Below the pieces are notes generated by a model. It had not been told where the DNA came from. It was given only the letters and a program-made list of their open reading frames with translations, and searched no databases. Made by a program: the position numbers and the translations under genes. Shown piece by piece: positions 34,758 through 44,766 of a DNA stretch of 64,000 nt. The DNA lies in the NCBI GenBank assembly GCA_900550865.1, contig URTM01000005.1:1-64000 (forward strand). The letters run 5' to 3'. Position 1 is the first letter of the stretch. Every line of letters starts with the position of its first letter. The DNA is from an uncultured Dorea sp. (GTDB lineage: Bacteria; Bacillota; Clostridia; Lachnospirales; Lachnospiraceae).

Positions 34758-36476
34758 ATGGGGAAAGTTATCAGTATTGGAAAACAGAACTTTGCATCAT
34801 TACGGGAAAATGATTGCTTTTATATAGATAAATCAGAACTGATCAGAGAATGGTGGGAATCGCAGGATGATATCACGCTGATAACCAGACCAAGGCGTTT
34901 TGGTAAGACACTGAATATGAGCATGTTAAATTGTTTTTTTTCCAATCAGTATGCCGGAAAGAAGCAGCTGTTCGAAGGATTGTCAATTTGGAACGATGAA
35001 AAGTATCGTATTTTACAGGGAAGTTATCCTGTCATTTTCTTAAGCTTTGCATCGATAAAAGGAAGCAATTATAATGATGCCAGAGATGGTATTATTATGG
35101 CAATTAATGAAGCATATTCAGAACACCGCTATCTGCTGGAAAGTAAAGAACTTACTGAAGGAGAGCGGAAATGTTTCGAAGAGCTGGATAATTATGCCAA
35201 GAATCCCGGAGCCAAGGAATCGGTAGCCAACGATACGATCTGTAATGCAGTCAAGAATCTGGCGAATTGTCTTTACCGCTACTATGGGAAAAAAGTAATC
35301 ATACTTCTGGATGAGTATGATACACCAATGCAGGAAGCATATCTATATGGATATTGGGACCAGTTTACCGCATTTGTGCGAAGTCTTTTTAATGCAACAT
35401 TTAAGACGAATCCCTATCTGGAACGGGCTATGATGACAGGGATTACCCGGGTGTCAAAGGAGTCGGTTTTTTCAGATCTGAATAATTTGAATGTGATTAC
35501 TTCCACATCGCTGGAATATGAGACAAGTTTTGGATTTACGGAAGAAGAAGTATTTACGGCACTGGATAATATGGGAATGTCAGAGCAGAAAGAAATTGTG
35601 AAATCATGGTATGATGGATTCGTATTTGGAAATCAGAAAGATATTTATAATCCATGGTCTATTACAAATTATCTGGATAAAAAACAGGTGCGTACGTACT
35701 GGGCAGATACAAGTTCGAATAGTTTGATCAGCAGACTGATACGAAAGGCATCTGCCGGTATTAAGGAACAGATGGAAGAACTTCTGCAAGGGAAAGAAAT
35801 TATCGTAAATTTTGATGAACAGATTGTGTTTGAACAGCTGGATCAGGATGAAAATGCTATATGGAGTCTTATGCTGGCAAGCGGATATCTGAAAGCAGAA
35901 CAGGTGGAATACCGTGGATTATTAAGAGAACCATGGTATCATCTGAAGATTACCAATCTTGAGACGACAGCAATGTTCACGAATTTGTTCAAGAGCTGGT
36001 TTAATCAGAGTCGGACAAATTATAATCAGTTTATCAAAGCACTTTTGCAAAATGATATAGATGCGTTGAACTATTATATGAATCAGATAACGATGGCAAC
36101 ATTCAGTTATTTTGATGTAAATGGAGCAGAAGGCGGACAAAGTGAACCAGAACGGTTTTACCATGGATTTGTTCTGGGACTGATAGCTGAGCAGATTGAT
36201 ATTTATGAAATCCGTTCGAACAGAGAAAGTGGATTTGGACGTTATGATGTAATGATGATTCCGAGAAAGAAGGATGACAGATATCCGGCGGTCATTATAG
36301 AATTTAAAGTACGCAGTGAGGCCAAAGAAACAGATCTGGAATCAGCTGTACAGGCAGCAAAAAAGCAGATCGAAGAAAAGAATTACGATGCAGAATTGCT
36401 TGCAAGAGGTTTTAAGAAAGAGAAAATTCTGCATTATGGATTTGCATTCGAAGGGAAAAAAGTATTAATTGGATAA
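34758..36476 (+). CDS. AAA-ATPase-like protein with C-terminal PD-(D/E)XK nuclease domain (PF09820/PF08011 type)
   Basis: A 572-residue protein. The N-terminal AAA-like part has the atypical P-loop TRPRRFGKTLNMSML (around 38-52) and Walker B IILLDEYDTPM. The C-terminal 120 residues carry a nuclease core: FGRYDVMM and VIIEFKV, the D and ExK of PD-(D/E)XK. Such proteins occur in many copies in gut anaerobes, often near mobile or decayed DNA; function is unproven, with defence or element maintenance suggested. Start choice: CAGGGAGGAAC precedes ATG 34758, eleven codons after another in-frame ATG. Confidence 0.85.
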   Translation: MGKVISIGKQNFASLRENDCFYIDKSELIREWWESQDDITLITRPRRFGKTLNMSMLNCFFSNQYAGKKQLFEGLSIWNDEKYRILQGSYPVIFLSFASIKGSNYNDARDGIIMAINEAYSEHRYLLESKELTEGERKCFEELDNYAKNPGAKESVANDTICNAVKNLANCLYRYYGKKVIILLDEYDTPMQEAYLYGYWDQFTAFVRSLFNATFKTNPYLERAMMTGITRVSKESVFSDLNNLNVITSTSLEYETSFGFTEEEVFTALDNMGMSEQKEIVKSWYDGFVFGNQKDIYNPWSITNYLDKKQVRTYWADTSSNSLISRLIRKASAGIKEQMEELLQGKEIIVNFDEQIVFEQLDQDENAIWSLMLASGYLKAEQVEYRGLLREPWYHLKITNLETTAMFTNLFKSWFNQSRTNYNQFIKALLQNDIDALNYYMNQITMATFSYFDVNGAEGGQSEPERFYHGFVLGLIAEQIDIYEIRSNRESGFGRYDVMMIPRKKDDRYPAVIIEFKVRSEAKETDLESAVQAAKKQIEEKNYDAELLARGFKKEKILHYGFAFEGKKVLIG

Positions 36477-36861
36477 AGAGGACAGAATAATACGTTAGTG
36501 TAAGAAAGAGTTCGAATTGACTGACCACTTATTCAAAGAGTATAATAAATCTATAAGCACAAACGGAATGATCAGAATCTATCCGGATGTGGCAAAAGAG
36601 CAGAAAAGAAAACAGAATATGCAAGGACGACTCTGACTGCAAGGCAGCATCCCGAGCAGGAATAGTTAAGAACTTCCTTATTTCCGACACATGGTATTTC
36701 GATACCATGTATTCGCATTATGCATTGGAAAAAATAAAAAAGAGCATTTTGTATACAGAATAAGGCGGCTTCAGATAACGAAAAGAGAGCCGGCTTATGT
36801 ATATAAAATGTTCTTTTTCATTTGAACAAATATGTAAGCAGAACATGCAGGAGGAACACAC
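36477..36861. other. Spacer upstream of the nitrogenase-like cluster
   Basis: It holds a promoter-like TTGACT-18-TATAAT (36517-36546), a hairpin ACATGGTAT/ATACCATGT (36689-36710), and a long imperfect inverted repeat (36736-36818). A 39-codon reading frame from TTG 36517 to 36636 overlaps the promoter-like elements and lacks a ribosome binding site, so I do not call it a gene. The promoter of the cluster is not certain. Confidence 0.5.
36736..36818. terminator. Long inverted repeat ending in T run
   Basis: AAAAAGAGCATTTTGTATAC in the left arm matches, with two mismatches, the complement of the right arm GTATATAAAATGTTCTTTTT; AGGCGGCT/AGCCGGCT continue the stem toward the loop. It can act as a terminator in both directions or as an attenuator for nifH-like gene 1, whose start is 44 bases later. 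Confidence 0.55.
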
Positions 36862-37623
36862 ATGTTAAAAGTAGCAATCTACGGCAAAGGCGGAATCGGG
36901 AAATCCACCGTCACATCCAATCTGGCGGCAGCATTTGCCACGATGGGGAAGAAAGTGATCCAGATCGGCTGTGACCCGAAGGCAGATTCGACGATGAACC
37001 TGCTCGGCGGGGAACCGTTAAGACCGGTCATGAATTATATGAGAGAAGAAGATGAGGAACCGGAGAAACTGGAAGACATTGCAAAAGAAGGATTCGGAAA
37101 TGTCTTATGTATCGAGACGGGAGGTCCGACACCGGGACTTGGCTGTGCCGGGAGAGGAATCATTGCGACATTCCAGTTACTGGAAGATTTGAAATTATTC
37201 GAGACCTATCAGCCGGACGTCGTTCTGTATGACGTACTTGGGGACGTGGTCTGTGGGGGATTTGCAGCACCGATCCGGGAAGATTATGCAGAGAAAGTGC
37301 TGATTGTGACATCCGGAGAGAAAATGGCACTCTATGCGGCAGACAACATTTCCAAAGCAGTAAAGAACTTTGAAGACAGAAGTTATGCAAGAGTGTTTGG
37401 AATCGTACTGAACCACAGAAATGTGGAAAATGAGACCGAAAAAGTAGAGACATTTGCAAAAGAACATGGATTTGACATCGTGGGAGAGATTCCAAGAAGT
37501 GATGAAATTAACCGTTGCGAAGATCAGGGGAAGACGGTGATCGAGGGCAATCCGGAGTCGGACATCAGTAAATGCTTCTATGATCTGGCGGAAATATTAT
37601 GGAAAGATGAGGAACAGGTATGA
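36862..37623 (+). CDS. NifH-like nitrogenase iron protein homologue 1
   Basis: A 253-residue P-loop reductase. GKGGIGKST (residues 8-16) binds ATP. Cys95 in [13 protein letters not shown] and Cys131 in [12 protein letters not shown] correspond to the two cysteines of each subunit that share one [4Fe-4S] cluster in the dimer; Arg98 is the equivalent of the docking arginine. It is shorter than true NifH (about 290) and lacks the C-terminal extension. It should pass single electrons, driven by ATP, to the NifD/NifK-like pair that follows. AGGAGGAACACAC precedes the start; the next gene overlaps by four bases. It opens an eleven-gene run. Confidence 0.92.
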   Translation: MLKVAIYGKGGIGKSTVTSNLAAAFATMGKKVIQIGCDPKADSTMNLLGGEPLRPVMNYMREEDEEPEKLEDIAKEGFGNVLCIETGGPTPGLGCAGRGIIATFQLLEDLKLFETYQPDVVLYDVLGDVVCGGFAAPIREDYAEKVLIVTSGEKMALYAADNISKAVKNFEDRSYARVFGIVLNHRNVENETEKVETFAKEHGFDIVGEIPRSDEINRCEDQGKTVIEGNPESDISKCFYDLAEILWKDEEQV

Positions 37624-38900
37624 GAGGAACTGCCTATTATTGTACGGTAGAAGAATTACAGAAGCGGGGAAGAGATGACATTCCGGAACAGTTCCGGTCT
37701 AATACACATCTGATCTACAGTTCTCCGGCGACGCTTGCTTTCAACTCGCCGGGAGCGGAAGGGTTCGGCGTAAAGAGAGCGGGGCTTGCGATCCCGGATT
37801 CAATCATGCTGATCGTGGCACCGGGATGCTGCGGACGAAATACGTCCATGATCAGTTCCATGCCGCAGTATGAGGACCGTTTCTTTTATCTTACGATGGA
37901 TGAGACGGATATCGTAACGGGAAGACATTTGAAGAAGGTACCGAAGGCAGTGCAGGAGATCTGCGACAGCCTTGCGAAGAAGCCGTCGGTTGTGATGATC
38001 TGTATTACCTGTGTGGATGCACTTCTGGGTACGGATATGGAGCGTATCTGCAGAAAGTCGGAAGAAAAAGCGGGACTTCCGGTGAGACCATGCTATATGT
38101 ATGCCCTGACAAGAGAAGGACGGAAGCCGCCGATGGTGCATGTGCGCCAGTCCTTATATTCTTTATTGGAACCAAAGAAGAAAAAAGGAAATGTCGTGAA
38201 TCTGCTGGGATTCTTCTCGCCGCTTATGGATGACTGTGAGTTATACGGAATGCTGGAAAAAGCGGGCGTAAAGACGGTACACGAGATATCCAGATGCAAA
38301 GATTACGAAGAGTATCAGACGATGGCGGAGGCGAATTTTAATCTGGTATTACATCCGGAAGCGAGATTTGCAGCGGAAGATTTTCATGAAAATCTAAAGA
38401 TCCCATTTATCGAACTTCGGAGATTGTACCAGATCGATAAGATAACGAAACAGTATCAGGCACTGGGAAATGTTCTGGGCATTCCGTTCGAAGACAGAGA
38501 AGCGGAGGCAGCCGCACTTGATTCCGTAAAATGCTTGAAATCTGCTAAACCGGATGCAGTTTTTGCTATTGGGGAATGCATGAACGGGGATCCGTTCGAA
38601 CTGGCACTGGCGCTTGTAAAGTATGGATTCCGGGTGGCGGAGATCTATGGAACGCTGACCGCTGAGAATTTTGTATACCTGAAGAATTTATCCGAACTGA
38701 GTCCGCAGACAAAAGTATTTTCCAATATGGAACCAACCATGCTGTATTACGATCCGGAGAAGAGCGGTGTAACGGTCACGATAGGGAAAGATGCCTGCTA
38801 CTATCATCCGGATGCGGAAAATGTGATGTGGAACGAAGAAGTACAGCCGTATGGATATGCAGGTGTGAAGCATTTGTGCGAAAAGCTGTTGGAGGTGTAG
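37620..38900 (+). CDS. NifD-like nitrogenase component 1 homologue, set 1
   Basis: A 426-residue component-1 protein (NifD is about 480). Recognisable traits are [10 protein letters not shown] (Cys70-Cys71, the region of NifD Cys88), [15 protein letters not shown] (compare the DIVFGG segment of NifD), and [16 protein letters not shown] (Cys128, Cys131; the region of NifD Cys154). No cysteine is found at the place of the first P-cluster ligand (NifD Cys62), where SPGAEGFG stands. The FeMo-cofactor Cys and His contexts of NifD are not visible. It likely pairs with the next gene product; substrate unknown. Confidence 0.85.
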   Translation: MRGTAYYCTVEELQKRGRDDIPEQFRSNTHLIYSSPATLAFNSPGAEGFGVKRAGLAIPDSIMLIVAPGCCGRNTSMISSMPQYEDRFFYLTMDETDIVTGRHLKKVPKAVQEICDSLAKKPSVVMICITCVDALLGTDMERICRKSEEKAGLPVRPCYMYALTREGRKPPMVHVRQSLYSLLEPKKKKGNVVNLLGFFSPLMDDCELYGMLEKAGVKTVHEISRCKDYEEYQTMAEANFNLVLHPEARFAAEDFHENLKIPFIELRRLYQIDKITKQYQALGNVLGIPFEDREAEAAALDSVKCLKSAKPDAVFAIGECMNGDPFELALALVKYGFRVAEIYGTLTAENFVYLKNLSELSPQTKVFSNMEPTMLYYDPEKSGVTVTIGKDACYYHPDAENVMWNEEVQPYGYAGVKHLCEKLLEV

Positions 38901-38903
38901 GCG

Positions 38904-39983
38904 ATGAAAGGATTAAGAAAATATCTGACACCATTTGCACCGGATCAGTCGGGCGCAGTGTCAGTGTTATATGAACTTGGCGGAATGTTGGTCATCTGTG
39001 ATGCAGGCGGTTGTACGGGAAATGTATGTGGATTCGATGAGCCGAGATGGTTTGAAACAAGAAGTGCGGTATTCAGTGCGGGGCTCCGTGATATGGATGC
39101 AATTCTCGGAAGGGATGATCGGCTTGTCGCAAAGCTTGCGGATGCAGCGGAAAAGCTGGATGTGACATTTGCGGCAGTGATTGGGACTCCGGTACCGGCA
39201 GTGATCGGGACTGATTACCGGGCGCTGGAGCGGATGCTGTCTAAGAAGACGGAGCTTCCGGTCCTGACGGTGAATACGGATGGCATGGAATTGTATGACA
39301 AGGGAGAAGAGAAGGCATATCTTGCATTGTTCAAGAAATTCAGTGACAAGAACGAAGAGTCTGAGGATATGAATGATAAAGACAGACCACGAATCGGGAT
39401 TATCGGCATGACTCCGCAGGATGTCAGTGACCTGAAGGCAGCAGATAAGATCCGGAAAGTATATGCAGACCAGGGAATGCGTGCCATCTGCTATGGCATG
39501 GGAGACGGACTGGATGAAGTGAGAAATGCTTCTCTGGCAGCGAAGAATGTGGTCGTATCTCCGGCAGCATTAAAAGCAGCGCAGTATCTGCAAAAGCAGT
39601 TCGGAACACCATATGAGATTGCCTATCCACTGGCATCAGAACTTGTGCCGGAAGTGAATTATCAAGGAAAGAAGATCCTGATCGTACAGCAGCAGGTGAT
39701 TGCAAATGCAGTGCGTAAGGAGATCGAAAAACGAACCGGGAAAAAAGAAGCAATCACAACAGCGACATGGTTCATGCGGAAAGAGGAGATTTTAACGGAT
39801 CTGAATGTTAATGCCGCAGAGGATATGAGTCTGAAAGAAGAGGAAGATTTCACTTCGCTGGTGGAAAAAGAGGAATATGATGTGATCTTTGCAGATCCGT
39901 GTATGGAGCGGATGATTCTGGGATTTGAAGGGGTATTTATTCCGCTGACGCATTTTGCAGTGTCAGGAAAGCTTAACGTGTAA
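38904..39983 (+). CDS. NifK-like nitrogenase component 1 homologue, set 1
   Basis: A 359-residue protein, much shorter than NifK (about 520). The N-terminus SGAVSVLYELGGMLVICDAGGCTGNVCG parallels the first two NifK cysteine regions, split here by residues 16-31 and 32-43: Cys37 matches NifK Cys95, but the Cys70 position is Val19. Additional Cys32 and Cys42 are close by. At the third site GTPVPAVIGTDY has no cysteine. MDAILGRDDRLV is the equivalent of the FGG segment. A variable acidic stretch (NEESEDMNDKD) divides the two Rossmann-like domains. Any cluster it shares with its partner must be bound differently from a P-cluster. Confidence 0.82.
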   Translation: MKGLRKYLTPFAPDQSGAVSVLYELGGMLVICDAGGCTGNVCGFDEPRWFETRSAVFSAGLRDMDAILGRDDRLVAKLADAAEKLDVTFAAVIGTPVPAVIGTDYRALERMLSKKTELPVLTVNTDGMELYDKGEEKAYLALFKKFSDKNEESEDMNDKDRPRIGIIGMTPQDVSDLKAADKIRKVYADQGMRAICYGMGDGLDEVRNASLAAKNVVVSPAALKAAQYLQKQFGTPYEIAYPLASELVPEVNYQGKKILIVQQQVIANAVRKEIEKRTGKKEAITTATWFMRKEEILTDLNVNAAEDMSLKEEEDFTSLVEKEEYDVIFADPCMERMILGFEGVFIPLTHFAVSGKLNV

Positions 39984-40031
39984 GCGGGATATATGGGAAA
40001 CCTATATGTTTTAGACAGGGGGAAGAAACGG

Positions 40032-42419
40032 ATGATAACAAAGAAAATCCGTGTCTACGGAATTGTGCAGGGTGTCGGCTTCCGACCGACTGTGAGTCGT
40101 CATGCAGTGGCTGCCGGAATCACCGGAAGTGTGTGTAACAAAGGTCCCTATGTGGAAATCTTTGCACAGGGAGAGGAAAAATGTGTAAAAGATTTTCTGG
40201 AGAGACTGGAAAAGCAGCCGCCGAAGAGAGCTGCCATATTGAAAATCAATACAGAAGATGTAAAAGAGGAAGAATACGGGAAATACAATGATTTTCAGAT
40301 CATAGAAAGTGAGAAGACAAAAGGGGAGATCTTCGTCTCGCCGGATATTGCAATCTGCGAAGAATGCAAAAAAGAAATGTACGATCCAAAAGACCGGCGT
40401 TATCTGCACCCATTTATCAACTGCACCTGCTGTGGTCCGAGACTTACGATCCTGGATGCACTTCCATATGACCGGGAACGGACCAGCATGAAGGAATTCC
40501 CGATGTGTTCGGACTGTGCTTCGGAGTATGAGAATCCGGCGACCAGACGTTATGATGCACAGCCGGTATGCTGCAACGATTGCGGTCCGGAAGTATATCT
40601 GACCGGCAGGGAAGAACGGGGAAGAGCTGCGATCATTGCCACAAGAAAAATGATCCATGATGGCGGGATCGTGGCAATCAAGGGAATCGGCGGATTCCAT
40701 CTCTGCTGTGATGCGACGAACGAGGAAGCAGTACAGAGACTGCGGACATTAAAGAACCGTCCGGCGAAACCGTTTGCCGTGATGGCGCGGGATGTGGAAG
40801 CGGTAAAGCAGGAATGTCTGGTAAATGAAGTACAGGAGGAGATCCTGGATGGACACCAGAAGCCGATTCTGTTACTTGAAAAACGGAAAAAAAGTATAGA
40901 AAGAATTACAGAGCACGTGGCCGAAAATATGATGGAAACAGACGAAAACAGAGCAAGAATTTGTGAATCTGTCGCTCCGGGCAATCCGAAAGTCGGCATC
41001 ATGCTTCCATACGCTCCGGTACAGATGCTGTTATTCCAATATGACGATGGAATCAAGATGCCGGATTATCTTGTAATGACGAGCGGCAATACCTCCGGTG
41101 CACCGATCTGCAGGGATGACAAGGAGGCGGTGGAGGAACTGTCGCATCTGTGTGACCTGATCCTTTCGCATGACCGTAAGATCCGGATCCGGGCAGATGA
41201 TTCGGTTATGGATTTTTATAAGGGGGAGCCTTATATGATCCGCCGTTCCAGAGGATATGCGCCGCTTCCGACGATGGTGACAATGCCGTGGAAAGGACAG
41301 GTGCTGGCAGCAGGAGGGGAACTTAAGAATACCTTCTGCATCGGAGTGGATGGGCGGTTCTATCCGTCCCCGTATGTAGGAGATCTGGAAGACCTCCGTA
41401 CTGTAAAGGCATTGAAAGAGACGATCCACAGGTTTGAGACACTTCTGGAAGTAGAACCGGAAGTTGCAGCGTGTGATCTGCATCCAAAATATAACTCGAC
41501 AGTCGTTGCAGAAGAACTGGGACTTCCAGTCGTAAGGATCCAGCATCATTATGCACATATTTTATCCTGTATGGCAGAAAATGACCGGAAAGAGCAGGTG
41601 ATCGGCGTTGCATTCGACGGAACCGGATATGGTACAGACGGAACCATATGGGGAGGAGAACTTCTGCTTGCGGATTATCACGGATTTGAACGGGTGGGAA
41701 GTATCGAACCATTTCTTCAGATTGGAGGAGACATTTCCGCAAAGGAAGGATGGAGGATCGCCGTTTCACTGATCTATCAGCAGACACAGGATAAAGAGCA
41801 GACGATGGAGATTGTAAAGAAGCTTAACCTGTGCAATGAACCGGAATGTAAGGTCATTCTTGCCATGGCGGACCGAAAAATGAATGCTGTGCTATCAACC
41901 AGTGCGGGGCGGCTGTTCGATGCAGTCAGTGCAATTCTCGGAATCCGGACGAAGTCTACGTTCGAAGGGGAGGCTTCGATGGCACTTGAATTTGCCGCAG
42001 AAGCTTATGAGAAAGAGATGTGGGAAATTGATGAGCCGGCAGATAGTGAAAGCGGTCCGGATGAAGAAAAGAAAGAGCCGGAAGACAGGCTGATTATGAA
42101 GACAGGAAGCCTTATAAAATATCTGACAGAGAAGAAAATAGAAGGCATTCAGACAGAAAAATTAGCTTATATCTTCCATCAAAAGCTGGCAGACTTCATA
42201 ACCTGTGGCTGTAGGCAGATCAGAAAGAAAACAAAATGTAATTGTGTGGCGTTAAGCGGTGGCGTATTTCAGAACCGTCTGCTGTTAAGACTGGTGGAAG
42301 AACGTCTGGAAAAGGAAGATTTTACCGTACTCAGACATCATCTGATCCCGGCAAATGACGGCGGGATCGCACTGGGACAGGCGGCATATGCAATGCAGTA
42401 TATTCAGGAGGAAAAATAA
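40032..42419 (+). CDS. hypF: Carbamoyltransferase HypF
   Basis: HypF makes carbamoyl-AMP from carbamoyl phosphate and transfers the carbamoyl group to HypE, the first step of cyanide-ligand synthesis. The 795 residues show the acylphosphatase domain (VYGIVQGVGFRPTV, 1-90), two zinc fingers with paired CxxC (CEECKKEM, CTCCGPR, CSDCASEY, CNDCGPE; 105-190), a YrdC-like domain (KGIGGFHLCCDA, KNRPAKPFAVM) and a Kae1-like domain (QHHYAHILSCMAEN, GTGYGTDGTIWGGE, SGGVFQN). Start choice: AGGGGGAAG precedes ATG 40032; another in-frame ATG is at 39993. It sits between two nitrogenase-like gene sets. Confidence 0.96.
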   Translation: MITKKIRVYGIVQGVGFRPTVSRHAVAAGITGSVCNKGPYVEIFAQGEEKCVKDFLERLEKQPPKRAAILKINTEDVKEEEYGKYNDFQIIESEKTKGEIFVSPDIAICEECKKEMYDPKDRRYLHPFINCTCCGPRLTILDALPYDRERTSMKEFPMCSDCASEYENPATRRYDAQPVCCNDCGPEVYLTGREERGRAAIIATRKMIHDGGIVAIKGIGGFHLCCDATNEEAVQRLRTLKNRPAKPFAVMARDVEAVKQECLVNEVQEEILDGHQKPILLLEKRKKSIERITEHVAENMMETDENRARICESVAPGNPKVGIMLPYAPVQMLLFQYDDGIKMPDYLVMTSGNTSGAPICRDDKEAVEELSHLCDLILSHDRKIRIRADDSVMDFYKGEPYMIRRSRGYAPLPTMVTMPWKGQVLAAGGELKNTFCIGVDGRFYPSPYVGDLEDLRTVKALKETIHRFETLLEVEPEVAACDLHPKYNSTVVAEELGLPVVRIQHHYAHILSCMAENDRKEQVIGVAFDGTGYGTDGTIWGGELLLADYHGFERVGSIEPFLQIGGDISAKEGWRIAVSLIYQQTQDKEQTMEIVKKLNLCNEPECKVILAMADRKMNAVLSTSAGRLFDAVSAILGIRTKSTFEGEASMALEFAAEAYEKEMWEIDEPADSESGPDEEKKEPEDRLIMKTGSLIKYLTEKKIEGIQTEKLAYIFHQKLADFITCGCRQIRKKTKCNCVALSGGVFQNRLLLRLVEERLEKEDFTVLRHHLIPANDGGIALGQAAYAMQYIQEEK

Positions 42420-42420
42420 T

Positions 42421-42630
42421 ATGTGTGTAGGATTATCAGCAAAAGTAGTCCGTATCAGTGACGGTACAGCGGTTGTAGATGCGGGCGGTGCAAAAAGAGA
42501 AGTCTCTTCAGAATTACTGGAGGATCTGGAACCGGGTGACTATGTAATGGTACATGCAGGAATCGCCATTGCAAAGATCACAGATGAAGATGACAGTGAG
42601 ACAGATCAGTTGATGGAGGAATTTCTGTAA
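42421..42630 (+). CDS. hypC: Hydrogenase maturation chaperone HypC
   Basis: A 69-residue OB-fold chaperone. It starts MCVGLSAKV, where the Cys after the first Met is the one that holds the Fe(CN)2CO unit in the HypC-HypD complex. GDYVMVHAGIAIAKI is the usual C-terminal part. The start lies one base after the hypF stop with AGGAGGAAAAAT in front, and the stop overlaps the hypD start. Confidence 0.94.
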   Translation: MCVGLSAKVVRISDGTAVVDAGGAKREVSSELLEDLEPGDYVMVHAGIAIAKITDEDDSETDQLMEEFL

Positions 42631-43673
42631 TGAGTGAGAAGAAAACAGCGAGAGAGATCATAGAAGGATATGACGGTCCGGCAGTCCGGATCATGGAAGT
42701 GTGTGGGACGCATACGCATGAAATCTTCCGTCTGGGTATCCGCAAACTTCTTCCAAAGCAGGTAGAACTGATCTCCGGCCCGGGATGTCCGGTCTGTGTT
42801 ACACCGGTAAGTTATATCGATGAGGCGGTGTATCTGGCACTGGAAAAGGGCGTGACGATCTGTACATTCGGAGATCTGGTGCGGGTGCCGGGAAGTAAGA
42901 AGAGTCTGGCAGATGCAAGAAGTGAAGGCGGTAGGATTCATATCGTATATTCTCCGGCAGATGCAGAAAAATATGCAAAAGAGCATCCAGAGGAAGAGGT
43001 TGTATTTTTATCTGTAGGATTCGAGACAACGACTCCGGCAGGCTGTCTGTCAGTAAAAAAAGCAAAAGAAGATGACATTTCCAATTATTCTATGCTGATT
43101 GCAAATAAGACAATGCCGCAGGCATATGAAGCATTAAAAGGCAGTGCAGACATTTTCCTGTATCCGGGACATGTCAATGCGATCACAGGAACGAAGCTTT
43201 GTGAAGAACTGGTGCAGGAAGGCGTGAGCGGTGTTGTGGCAGGATTTACGGCAAAGGAACTCCTGACCGCACTTGCAGTTGCACTGACACATTTTCAGAA
43301 AGGGAAACCTTTCTTTGTAAACTGTTATCCACGTGTGGTGACGGAAGAAGGAAGTAAGGAAGCGCAGAGGTTGGTCGATATGCTTATGGAAGCCTGCGAC
43401 AGTGAATGGCGTGGACTTGGGATCATACCGGGATCGGGATTACAGTTACGCAGTGAATGGGAAATGTATGACGCCAGAAAGAAGTATCAGATTCCTAAGG
43501 TGGAAGGAAAGTCAAATCCGGCGTGCAGATGTGGAGAAGTATTGCAGGGAAAATGTAAACCTTCTGACTGTAAGGTATTTGGAAAAGTCTGTACACCGCA
43601 GCATCCGGTAGGTGCGTGTATGGTATCGGGAGAGGGTGCCTGCTCTGCATATTATATGTACGGAAGAGAATAA
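42630..43673 (+). CDS. hypD: Hydrogenase maturation factor HypD
   Basis: HypD is the iron-sulfur scaffold on which Fe receives two cyanides and one CO. The catalytic-type cysteines are in EVCGTHTHE and GPGCPVCVTP; FLSVGFETTTPA is the conserved core, and the C-terminal set CRCGEVLQGKCKPSDC and CTPQHPVGACMVSGEGAC holds the [4Fe-4S] cluster. Length (347) is normal. The TAATG overlap with hypC suggests coupling. Confidence 0.96.
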   Translation: MSEKKTAREIIEGYDGPAVRIMEVCGTHTHEIFRLGIRKLLPKQVELISGPGCPVCVTPVSYIDEAVYLALEKGVTICTFGDLVRVPGSKKSLADARSEGGRIHIVYSPADAEKYAKEHPEEEVVFLSVGFETTTPAGCLSVKKAKEDDISNYSMLIANKTMPQAYEALKGSADIFLYPGHVNAITGTKLCEELVQEGVSGVVAGFTAKELLTALAVALTHFQKGKPFFVNCYPRVVTEEGSKEAQRLVDMLMEACDSEWRGLGIIPGSGLQLRSEWEMYDARKKYQIPKVEGKSNPACRCGEVLQGKCKPSDCKVFGKVCTPQHPVGACMVSGEGACSAYYMYGRE

Positions 43674-43709
43674 GAAAAACAGACAGAAAATAACAAGGAA
43701 GTGGATAAA

Positions 43710-44756
43710 ATGAACGAGTATGTGGATAACGAAGCAAGAAAAGCGAAATTAGTGGGGAAAACTGTGACGATGGCGCATGGTGCAGGCGGACGCCAGACAT
43801 CGGAACTGATCGATATGATTTTTAAAGCACATTTTGAAAATCCGGATCTGACGGCAGATGATGCGGCCGTTCTGACACCTCCGGCTAGTAAGATGGCAGT
43901 ATCTACGGATGGATTTATCGTATCACCGGCATTTTACCCGGGCGGGAATATCGGAAAGCTATCCATCTGCGGGACGGTCAATGACCTTTCATGTATGGGG
44001 GCAAAACCATTGTATCTGACCTGTGCATTTGTGATCGAAGAGGGATTCCCGATGGAAAAACTGGAAGAGATTGCAGAAGCAATGGAGAAGACGGCGAAAG
44101 AAGCCGGAGTCCGGATCGTATCGGGAGATACAAAGGTTGCCGGAAAAGGACAGGTGGATGGTATATTTATCACCACAACCGGTATCGGCGAGATTACGGA
44201 AGGTGTCGAGGTTGCTGGAAATCTTGCAAGACCGGGAGATGCTATTATTGTAACGGGTGATATCGGACGACACGGCTGTACGATTCTTCTTGCAAGAGAA
44301 GATTTTGGAATCGATGCAGATGTGACGAGTGACTGTGCACCACTCTGGGGAAATGTAAAAGCGGTAATGGAAGCAACACATGACCTTCATGTGATCCGTG
44401 ATGCAACCAGAGGAGGAGTCGGAACCGTGTTGTATGAAATTGCCGGACAGAGTCAGGTCGGCATCCGTCTGGATGCTTCGAAGATCCCGGTTGCACCGGA
44501 GGTGCGCGGTGTATGTGGAATGCTCGGACTGGAGCCACTGTATCTGGCTTGTGAGGGAAGACTTGTGATCATGGCACCAAAGGAACATGCCCAGACGATC
44601 GTGGATGCGTTGAAATCATGCCCATATTCCAAAGATGCGGCTGTGATCGGTGAAGTGACCGAAGAGCAGCCGGGAAAAGTAGTGATGTTGACGGAGATTG
44701 GAACGCAGGCATTACTTCCGCAGCCGGGCGGAGAATTATTGCCGCGTATCTGTTAG
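43710..44756 (+). CDS. hypE: Hydrogenase maturation factor HypE
   Basis: HypE dehydrates the carbamoyl group on its C-terminal cysteine to cyanide, using ATP. TMAHGAGGRQTSELI at the N-terminus, SGDTKVAGKGQVDGIF, DATRGGVGTVLYE, and the terminal PRIC with the thiocarbamate-bearing Cys are all intact, so the enzyme should work. A GTG three codons earlier (43701) is in frame but abuts the AAGGAAG ribosome binding site; ATG 43710 is better spaced. Confidence 0.96.
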   Translation: MNEYVDNEARKAKLVGKTVTMAHGAGGRQTSELIDMIFKAHFENPDLTADDAAVLTPPASKMAVSTDGFIVSPAFYPGGNIGKLSICGTVNDLSCMGAKPLYLTCAFVIEEGFPMEKLEEIAEAMEKTAKEAGVRIVSGDTKVAGKGQVDGIFITTTGIGEITEGVEVAGNLARPGDAIIVTGDIGRHGCTILLAREDFGIDADVTSDCAPLWGNVKAVMEATHDLHVIRDATRGGVGTVLYEIAGQSQVGIRLDASKIPVAPEVRGVCGMLGLEPLYLACEGRLVIMAPKEHAQTIVDALKSCPYSKDAAVIGEVTEEQPGKVVMLTEIGTQALLPQPGGELLPRIC

Positions 44757-44766
44757 GAGGAAATCT

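Noticed and set aside
36517..36636. A 39-codon reading frame upstream of the nitrogenase-like run
   Set aside because: It starts with a TTG that is also the -35-like TTGACT, has no ribosome binding site, and resembles no protein I can name.
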